A program made the position numbers and the translations under genes. A stretch of DNA of 64,000 bases, taken from the NCBI GenBank assembly GCA_028554645.1, contig JAQOOI010000072.1, forward strand, positions 1-64,000, given 5' to 3'. Below the pieces are notes generated by a model. The model saw nothing but the letters and a program-made list of their open reading frames with translations, was not told where the DNA came from and made no database searches. Of the stretch, positions 55,703 through 64,000 are shown piece after piece. Source of the stretch: Omphalotus guepiniiformis. Its lineage: Eukaryota > Basidiomycota > Agaricomycetes > Agaricales > Omphalotaceae. Within the stretch, counting starts at the first letter, position 1. Every line of letters starts with the position of its first letter.

Positions 55703-57883
55703 TCACCTCGAACTCGCACGCGCCTTCTCCCTCTCCCTCGCCTCTCTAAGTTCCTCCGCATAAATCAAATCAGGATCTCTCCCTCTCACTTCAGGCAAAA
55801 GCAAAGTAAACACCGCTCCCGCTAAACAACATCCGAAGAAAACTGTTCCGGAACAAAGTGTATTCGTTAGTCCTAGCGCTGATAGTACTTAAAAGAGAGA
55901 GGGGGAGAGGGGAGTGACTTACTCCAAAGTACGACAGGAGTTCCTACTTTTTCGCTTAAGGAGTTGAAAGCTAGAGCTGATATGATAGCTCCTGCTTTTC
56001 CGGACGCTGCGCTGATACCGTGTGCGAAGGCGCGGAATCGGGTTGGGAAGACTTCGGCTGGGTAGCACTGGGATGGGATGGGTGTCTATTAGGTGGGGTA
56101 GATATGGATAAGATGGACTCACGTATGTCGTGGTATTCGCGCCAAAGTTGAAGAAGAACTAGTAGACCCAGCAGGCGAGGTGTTTAAGTATGAAAGTGTC
56201 TTGGTAGATGAAAACCGAGGGGGGGGGGGCGTACCTGTAAGAGCGCAAAGTTGACGATGAAAGCTACGTTGGAGAGTTTATCGAACATCCCAGCGAGGAT
56301 ACCCACTACCAGAGTCAAAGATCAATGGAAGGGGTCGGGGGAAAGAAACGGAAGGAAGGAAGACGTACAGAAGAGGGCTTCTAACAAGAACCCTTGTATT
56401 TGGATCCACTTTCTTCCTAATTTCTCAATGAAAAGGACAGAGACGTAATACCCTACAATCCAATCCAATTAGTACTACATCGAGAGAGAGAGCAAGAAGC
56501 ACTGTTGAACATACCCGGAACGAAACCCAACGCGGTTATAATAATCCCACCCGTTGAGATTTTAAATAGACGTTCCCAAGCAGTCCCTGTTTTTCCATCG
56601 AAACCGATTTGCTGAAGGACGACGTTTTGGTTGAGGTTGATCCCATAGAACCTACGTTTCAAAAAAAAAACCCAAGTAAGCAAAGTTCACTCCAAAAAAA
56701 CCCTGAAAAACCCCATACGCAATATCAAGCAAGAACCAACACACACACGTCCCAATGAGCAGTTTCGCATGTCTCCATTCCGAGAAATACCGTATAAACT
56801 CTCCAATCTGTGCTTTTTCCTTCTTCTTCGCAACCACCTCTACCGGTTCCTCGTCTTTCGTCTGAGGAGCAGTGGTAGTAGTAGTCGTAGTCACCGTCTC
56901 CCTATCCTTCTCCTCAATCTCCCCATTATCCGATCCGTAATGGGAATGCGATTGCGCAGAGGGTGGAGAAATACCCTCAGTACGCTGACCAACCCTCTTC
57001 AGCACCTCAACTTCCTTCTCAATATCCCTTTCCTGATCCAACCTCGCTTTCTTCGCTTCAGTAAACCGCGTACTCTCCGGCATCGTAAGTCGCTGATACA
57101 GCGTCCCAAAAGCCGGTATAAGACTAACGCCAATAATAATTCTCCATACCCCATCGACTTTACTCGTCTCTCCTTCAACGTCCATCGAATGTCTATAACA
57201 TTCAAGTACGATGATAGTAACAAGAGATCCCATAAAACTTCCCCATCCCTGATTAGCAAAGATATACGCCAACATCGTTCCTCGTTTACGAAGTTTTGAT
57301 CTTTCCGACGTGACCGAAGCTGACATTGGGTAATCTCCACCTACACCAACACCAAGAAGGATACGAAACATCGATAGATAGATGAGGCATGAGTTGGGTG
57401 ATAAAGAACCGGTTGGAGTGGTTATGCAGAGGATGGTAGCGATGATGATTAACATGAGTTCTTTACCGTAGACTGCTTTACGTCCGAGTGAATCAGCGAG
57501 ATAACCGAATAGGAATTGACCGATGACGCTCCCGATGTTGGCTGCTGCTTTGAGAAATCCTTGGAGACCCGCTGGGAGAGGTGCTCCACCGTATAGACGG
57601 TACTGGAGCATCGTTGCGACGGGGTTGATGATGAATAAATCGTACGCTGAAGCGGAAACGGAATCAAAAGATGTTTTTTTTTTTTTTTTTTGAGCAGCCA
57701 TTGAGGATTAGTAAACTCACCATCAAGGAAAAATCCTACACCTGCGATACCGAGTAACTTTACTTCTGTCATAGTTAGACAGAATGGTGGTCGACCATCG
57801 TTAAGCTCGTATTCCTCGAGAGGTGTAGTCCCAGCAAAAGTTCTCGTAGTTGGAACATCTTTTTGACCTTCTTCAGAAGCCAT
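55703..57883 (-). CDS. PHO84: High-affinity phosphate:H+ symporter (PHO84-type)
   Basis: Eight exons: 57883-57721, 57646-56719, 56651-56515, 56452-56369, 56305-56235, 56158-56123, 56067-55923 and 55887-55703. They give 582 residues, all in frame. It takes up phosphate across the plasma membrane, driven by protons, as a major-facilitator protein with 12 helices. Family marks are [26 protein letters not shown], the signature [40 protein letters not shown], and at the end [13 protein letters not shown] and [13 protein letters not shown] charged cytosolic loop (about 250-345) carries a run of threonines and ends in [11 protein letters not shown]. Intron 1 has an 18-base homopolymer, and the last intron is only 35 bp. 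Confidence 0.9.
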
Positions 57884-59734
57884 TGCTACGTGTTAGAATT
57901 CAAAACTAATTGAACTCCGAGTTGTTTTCCTTCCAGTGAGATAACGACCAGTAGCGACCAGTGGGAGCGTAGAAAACCCTAATAATCCTAGTAGTAGTAG
58001 GAACAAAAAGAAAAGGCAAGGAAAATTTCAAGCGTATGTCATTTCCATCAAATATATCAATGCTTACCTACTGTACGACGTAGTGCACGTTCGTCCACTT
58101 CCAAGGGTAGATGGGGTGGAGCGAGCAACGCGAGCAACGCACGAGCCCTATATACTGTCTCGACTATGATCGTGGTTGCCGTAAATTTTTTCTTTTTCTG
58201 AGATGGGGTTATGTAGATTAGATTATGCCGTGATTTTTGCCGGATGATAGCCGAGGCCTGGCTATTTCTCTTCCCATGCGTGTTTCCAGGTGTTTCCTCG
58301 TCGAATCGAAATGTACGTGTTCCCTTCCCACTCAGCTGTATGTTTTTCGAGCTTCACCACGATTTTCGTGAAGACGTCTTCAAAATCTACGCTTCGAATT
58401 GACCTCAGGACTCTCAGGCTTTTGAGTCTCAGAAAATTCGTTTTAACGTTCAACGTAACCCCTAGTAGATTTTTCCTGATCTCCCACGTTCGGTATACAT
58501 ATGTAGGCGGATGACCGTACGTGTGGTACGTCCGTACGCCCACAAGTTACAACCGCGCAGCCTTTGAGATTCTGTGAAGCCCTTTAGCCCGAGGAACTTT
58601 TGAGCGAGGGCAGCTTTAATACCGTCAGAGTCAGAGTGGAAGCTGAAGCTTTGAAGTCTCGACGTATCTGCCTTGCACGCTGTTCAGCTTCTTATCCATA
58701 GTCAACACGAATCACGAGCTGTCGGACCCACCTAGGTATCTTTCTGTCTTATCATTGATTCATTCTGTGACAGAAAATCTGTCAGGTGAGGCTCTATAGC
58801 TTCTCTCCGAGCTCGTTCAGATTCCTGATCATGCCTACTAGGGCTACAATTCAGCCTTAAACCGTTAGCACGTATGATACAGAATATATATATATATATA
58901 TACTTATACTTATACAAGAGCAATATAAACATAAAGGCGGACGCGAAACGTGAAACATAGTAACACGAGAGGTCTTGATCGCCGTTCTAGTATTGAAGTA
59001 GAGTTATGTAGTACATAGTCCTTCGGAATGTTCTTGAACCCCCTGCCTCTGAGAGTAACATACGAAAGGATTTCGGACCTTGTCCCGTGGTGTTAACCCG
59101 CCGGTGCTCCAGGAAGGATCTCCTCCACTCCGATTCCCGAACCTCCAGAATCCCCAATCGATGGGCCAGAACCGGAACCGACTATTCGATTTTGTGGCAC
59201 TGGCCGCACTGGTACAGGCTGTGCGTACTCCGACCGTCCGTATGGTACATATGTACTGTATATCCTCATGGAGATGAGATGAGATTCGAAGAACGAATTT
59301 GCAAAATTGTTCTGTACCCGCGTCAAGACAGGTCAAGACAGGTCAAGACTCGAAGCTCGAAGACTTCAGCACTATGAAGCGAGCGCTAAGTAGGTCTTCC
59401 CATATCGTACAGCTTCAGCTTCAGCCTTCGTGTCTCTATATCGCGCATTTCTCACAAATGTCCAAAGAGCTTCTCGTACATCCACCATCGCGTGAAGTAC
59501 TGGCGGGCCGGGGATGCGAGGCCGCCAGAATCATTATCTGATGAGAATCCTCTGAGGCCCCCTTGGCAACTTTCGTCAGTGGTCAGCCCAGGATGAATCG
59601 GAGTTCTTGGTTGAATCAGAATCAGGACTTGTAAGAGTACTGTACTTCGTCTGCGAGACCGAGCATTGATGTGAGCAAGGGCACTAGGCACGTGCTCAAA
59701 ATAGAACTTGAACTCAACATCCCATACAGCAGGA
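57884..59734. other. Divergent promoter region
   Basis: Separates the phosphate transporter from the plus-strand Ybp-like gene and so holds both promoters. Contains an AT dinucleotide run at about 58887-58905. No coding segment is supported. Confidence 0.5.
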
Positions 59735-62010
59735 ATGGAGCTCAACACTTCCAAGGTTCGTACAACACCCTATCATAGATTCTTACTCTCTTCTCAACAA
59801 ACCCCGATTCTCAGGATCACCAACAACCATCATCGTCGTCGTCGCATTCGGTATGGTACGCTTACAATCCAACTTTCATCTACCTTACCTTACCTTATAC
59901 CCACAAACTCCCTAGTCGGACCCCAACTTAAAAGATCCCAACCGTGCCGAATCCGAATCCGAATCCAACAAGATTCCCAGCTCCGACGTCGACACCAACC
60001 TCAATCTCAATACAGATCCAGACCCGGATCCACTGAGTATTATACCAACATTCGTTCAAAGTCTCGATCCTGATGCAGAGTCGATCCTTGAGGATGTGAT
60101 GAGGCGCGGGAGCGCGAAGGAGGTGGTTATTGCTGCTGAGGAGGTTTTAGAGAGGGTTTATCGGGTTTCGGTTTTGGAGGGTTGGGATCAGGGGGGTGAT
60201 GCGGAGGAGGAGCGGCATGAGGAGGAGGAGGAGGAAGTGGAAGTGGAGGAGATATACGTTCAGGTATCTAGGCTCGTTCGGTTGTTTACCGGTACGATGT
60301 CTTACAGTATTTGCTCTTCTACTATGAACTGACACGGGGTTCATGTGAATAGTCATATCTCGTATACCTATCCGACGTAAACCACCTTCTGAAACGATAA
60401 CCTCTTTCGTTCCCTACCTTGCGAAAACTATATACACCCAACAAGCGAATTTCTCGCGTGATGTTGGGAGAGTAACGGTTGTTCGTGCTGCGGAGCTTGT
60501 GGAGAGTGTTATGTCGTGGGTGAAAGGAAGGGAAGGGTTGAGTAAGGAGGAAATGGAGAGGTGTAGAGTAAGTTTGGGTTCTGATTTGACTATCTTTATA
60601 TGCTAATCTAATGAACATATCATATCTAGGATATCATGAAATCGTTCTTAGAAACGACAATTGAATCTCTAGAACCTTACATCCGAGCATCAATAGCAGA
60701 AAAAGCATTCAAACAATGTTTCCCCCGACTTTCGTTCTCTCGAAATACTTCTATCGATGATTCATCCGGGAAAGAAGAAGAAGAAGAAGAAGAGAAAGCC
60801 GTGGAAATTGCTATATCAACTTACACTCACGTTCTCAATTCCTCACACACGTTAACCCTATCTTCCCTTCCTCCAAATCCAACCCTAACCCACCTAATCC
60901 TCTACACCCACACTCTCCTCTCCTCCTCCTCCTCCTCCTCCTCATCCTCATCCTCGAACCCTGACCCAACACGAACCCTAACCCTCTTCCTTCCACTCAT
61001 CCTCCACTCCCTTACACCCTCCCAATCCCACGCATATACCCACCCGGCACTCCACCCAACCCTCGCTCTCCTCCTAATAACCCTCTCCTCAGCCCAAACA
61101 CAAAAACTCATCCTTCCCCCGCCTATCATTGCTCCCCTCGCAGCGCTCCTCCCACCACTTGCTAGCGCACACCCCGATGAGAGTGTGAGACACTGGACGT
61201 ATCGCGTGTTGGGGTTGGTATTAGGTGTCGTTGATGAGGTTTTTAAGGTTGATTTGCTTAGGGAACTTGTTGGGGGAAGTGAGGGATGGGGGGATGGTGG
61301 GACGGGGGGTAAAGCGATGCGTGTAGCTGCTATTGGGTTGTTGAAGGATGCTGTTTTGGATGGGCTGGTTAAGGCGGATTCTATATCATCGGGGACGGGG
61401 TCTATACTTGCTACACCGAGGTTCATACAGGTCTTTGCGAAGATTTTGTTCACGCCTTATCCTGAGGATTTGTTCGCGATTAACTCGATACCGGGTTCAA
61501 CGGTTCCGACTACGGCTCCGGATAAAGAAACGAAGGAGAAGATGAAGATGGAGATGAAAATGAAGATGAAGATGAAGATGAAGAAACGTATTGGGGATGC
61601 TGTTGAGTATGAGTTACCGAGGTTATCTCAGGTGTTGGGGTTGTATTATGTTCTTTTAGTTCGAGATAAGAGGAACTTAGTGGGTGTTTCTCTTCTTTTT
61701 TGCACCCATTCCACACATCCACCGCACCACTAACTTTTCCGCATCCATTCAGACAGGTATCCAAGATCCCTCGAACCAACGCAACATATCCAGGACTCTA
61801 CTTGATCCCATGCGGAGTGCGTTGCCAATTTGGACTGAGGTCCTCCTTGGGGGGACTGTGAATCTTGATCATGACTCGATATCAGGAGACGGAGATCTAG
61901 AGAGGCATGGACATGAGGAGATTGAAGCTCAGCATCATGCGATGATGTGTTTGGTTTCTTTACAACTTGGGTTGGAGAGGGTTGATGGTGTATTGGGTCA
62001 ACGTCATTAG
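59735..62010 (+). CDS. YAP1-binding/Glomulin-family protein (Ybp-like)
   Basis: Six exons, 59735-59755, 59815-59850, 59916-60291, 60353-60567, 60630-61679 and 61753-62010, give 651 residues. Helical-repeat protein of the Ybp1/Ybp2-ALF4-Glomulin family. Yeast members assist Yap1 in oxidative stress or act at kinetochores; human Glomulin binds a cullin-RING ligase. Family marks are the C-terminal LGLYYVLLVRDKRNLTGIQD, NQRNISRTLLDPMRSALPIW, and LVSLQLGLERVDGVL. Low-complexity parts are an acidic run of about 12 E/V residues (210-230), a serine run of 12, and a lysine-methionine repeat. Its first exon encodes only seven residues. Exon 5 is long (1050 bp). Confidence 0.75.
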
Positions 62011-62345
62011 GATACGATACAGAAGCTTAGAACGTGAATGTACTAATAGCACACGGACTGGATATCTGGATAATCGGAAGTATAGAGCGGATATAGCGGG
62101 CCGTAGATAGGGCAGCTCACGTAAACCGATCGTGATCGATTTTTCGATTCATTTTTTTCTGCTCACCATATAAAAATGCGTACTTCGGATCTCCCTTCCC
62201 ATCACCGAGTCAGGTCTGAACTTATCTTGCTTTTTCGTGGTCGTCGACGATTGATAGACGAGCTAGCTAGCTTGCATCTCACTTGCAGAGTCTGAGGTTC
62301 CGAAGCTTCAAACGTTCAAGGGTTCCACGTTCCTACACTGCTAGA
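62011..62345 (+). promoter_or_regulatory. Probable promoter of the permease gene
   Basis: Short gap between two same-strand genes. TATAAAA at 62169-62175 lies 171 bp before the permease ATG (62346), a plausible TATA box. A CTAGCTAGCTTG motif follows at about 62262. Confidence 0.4.
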
Positions 62346-64000
62346 ATGACATTACCGGGAAACGCGATTGACGATAGGGGTGTTGACATTGAGAAGGTAC
62401 AAGGAGAAGCACTAGAAACGGATGCGGATGGTATACAAGGTAGACTCAGTGGAGCTGATGAAACGGAATCAAGAAACCTCGTCGAGCGGGGTTCTTTATC
62501 GAGTCATGCATTAACGAAGAAACTTTTAAGTTGGGGTATCGAAACTAGAGGTGTGGCCCGTTATGCGGTTTCCCAGTGTCCCAACTAATTCCTCACTGAC
62601 TTTCCCTTCATTGGCGGCAAACGCAAACCGTACGCGTAGGAATCCACCCAATCCCACAAGAACTCCGCACCGACACCCAATTCTTCAAAATCTTCTTCCT
62701 ATGGTTTTCAGTCAATTTTAACATTCTATCATTCTCCGCTGGGACACTTGGACCTGTTGCTTTTGGGTTGGGGATAAGAGAGTCGTGTTTGGTGATTTTG
62801 TTTTTTAATTTACTTTGTTGTGTGCCTCCGGCGTATTTGTGAGTTTTTCCCGTTCCCCCTCCAGCTCGAGCAATTTCAATGTACAGTTCTAACTTGGATT
62901 GGTTTCGGACGCGTTCTGAAGCTCGACGTGGGGTCCGAAGTTGGGTTTGAGACAGATGGTACAGGCTCGGTATAGCTTTGGGTACGCCGTTCCCTGGTTT
63001 TTCGAATTCTTGAGTTTCACGCCTCATGCCGTCTTATCTTTGATACTTAGATACTACGGTGTTATACTCCCTTGCGTGCTGAACCTGGTCAACATGTTCG
63101 GGTTTTGTATATTGAATTGTATACTTGGAGGACAAACGCTGGCTAGTGTTGCCGATGGGAATTTGAGTTGGACGTAAGTAGCCTTTTGTCTTCTTTTCTC
63201 GATGAGAGTGATGTAATGGAATTTGCTTCTAGGGTTGGGATAGTCATCATTACTGTTATCTCTCTCGCGGTAAGTTCACACCTCCCATTAAATGCGTTAG
63301 GGCGTCTTTCGAATTTAGATCCCCCCTTTACTAGCTATCGTTCTGCGGGTTCAAAGTACTCAACTGGTGAGTATCTTGTCGATTTCTTTACACCCTCCCA
63401 TTTCTAACCTGTGTCTTATCTTATCATAGGTACGAACGAATCGCATGGTTCCCCGTCCTGATTACCTTCGTCATCGCATTAGGCGTAGGCGGCAAACACC
63501 TCTCCCAAATTCCTCCATCCGAACCAGCCACAGCTCCTGCCATTTTATCTTTCGCTGCAAGTATAGCGGGTTTCACGATTACCTATTCCTCTTTAGCTTC
63601 GGATTTTACGAGCTATTACCGTCCGGATGTGGCTAGTGTGAGTACCTGGTTAACAAATCAAAGATGGGGAGTGAAATCTGAATATCATGCTTATCATTTA
63701 GTGTGAGGGTGTTTATGTATACGTACCTAGGCTTGCTTCTCCCTATCGTAAGTACCTGTTCCCCTTCCTATATCAACTATCTACTATCAGCTGATCGTTC
63801 TGGTGACCCTTGCCACCCCAGACTTCCCTTCAATGCCTCGGTGCAGCAGTATCTGCCGCCGTATCAGCTGTTCCAAGCTGGGAACAAGGCTACGATAACT
63901 CCAATGTCGGGGGTCTCCTACAAGCCATGCTCAGTCCCACAGGCAACTTTGGCAAATTCCTAACAGTACTCCTCAGTCTCTCAGTCACAGGAAATATCGC
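62346..64000 (+). CDS. Purine-cytosine permease (NCS1/FCY2 family), 5' part
   Basis: Nine exons: 62346-62550, 62640-62838, 62922-62981, 63051-63173, 63233-63269, 63335-63366, 63430-63636, 63702-63747 and from 63822 past the window edge; 362 residues are visible. A proton-driven plasma membrane transporter for cytosine, adenine, guanine or hypoxanthine. Family marks are GIHPIPQELRTDTQFFKIFF, LSFSAGTLGPVAFGLG, GLRQMVQARYSFGYYG, ILNCILGGQTL, FKVLNWYERIAWFPVL and FMYTYLGLLLP. Several exons encode only 10 to 20 residues. Intron 63637-63701 has no standard GT donor that keeps the frame; see findings. The C-terminal third lies outside the window. Confidence 0.85.

Noticed and set aside
56769..57299. 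176-codon plus-strand frame inside the transporter gene
   Set aside because: Antisense shadow of exon 2 of the phosphate transporter.
1..64000. CRISPR arrays, bacterial operons or prophage
   Set aside because: No regularly spaced repeats, and gene structure is plainly eukaryotic.
1..64000. tRNA and rRNA genes
   Set aside because: No cloverleaf with conserved boxes or rRNA-like segment was found by eye, though a covariance search was not possible.

Overview
This is a stretch of a mushroom-forming fungal genome (Basidiomycota, most likely Agaricomycetes). Most genes are split by many short introns of 46 to 90 bp with GT...AG ends. Several families present (TET/JBP dioxygenases, crinkler-type proteins, HECT-like and P-element-like agaric families, F-box proteins, DUF7137) are typical of agaric genomes. 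The species cannot be told from the sequence.

Left part (1 to about 26 kb) is accessory and heavily decayed. It holds a LINE end (3.9-4.5 kb), a multi-exon pseudogene of a large agaric family that resembles P-element/THAP9 transposases (6.1-10.0 kb, minus), an intact SRPK-like kinase (11.1-12.7 kb), and then a graveyard from 13 to 20 kb. The graveyard has three dispersed copies of one repeat (two of them flank a broken tyrosine recombinase), a chromodomain fragment, a coiled-coil protein fragment, and pieces of a DEAD-box helicase and of ribosomal protein eL27. Standing intact in this debris is a TET/JBP-type 2-oxoglutarate dioxygenase gene (20.9-22.6 kb), convergent with a decayed HECT-like-family gene (23.0-25.4 kb). 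This is the most interesting spot in the window.

Middle part (27 to 44 kb) is conventional: glutamate decarboxylase (plus strand), a 1268-residue kinase/Sel1-like/ankyrin protein and a 1327-residue disordered protein with repeated KWKGKQPMR motifs (both minus), a 4.3-kb gene-poor gap, and a DUF7137 membrane-anchored protein.

Right part (44.8 to 64 kb) mixes accessory and core genes: a crinkler-type kinase-like gene with one frameshift, an F-box gene, a complete 10-exon 7-TM protein, a many-times-frameshifted P-loop (crinkler-type) pseudogene, a small unknown gene, a PHO84-type phosphate transporter, a Ybp/Glomulin-family protein, and the 5' part of a purine-cytosine permease that runs off the window end.

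Exon models were built by hand from splice signals, frame continuity and remembered family patterns. For ten genes (kinase, TET, decarboxylase, kinase-ankyrin, DUF7137, 7-TM, small unknown gene, phosphate transporter, Ybp/Glomulin, permease) the summed exon lengths keep an open frame, which is good internal support; the decarboxylase and the permease each need one non-canonical intron to do so. No database search was possible.
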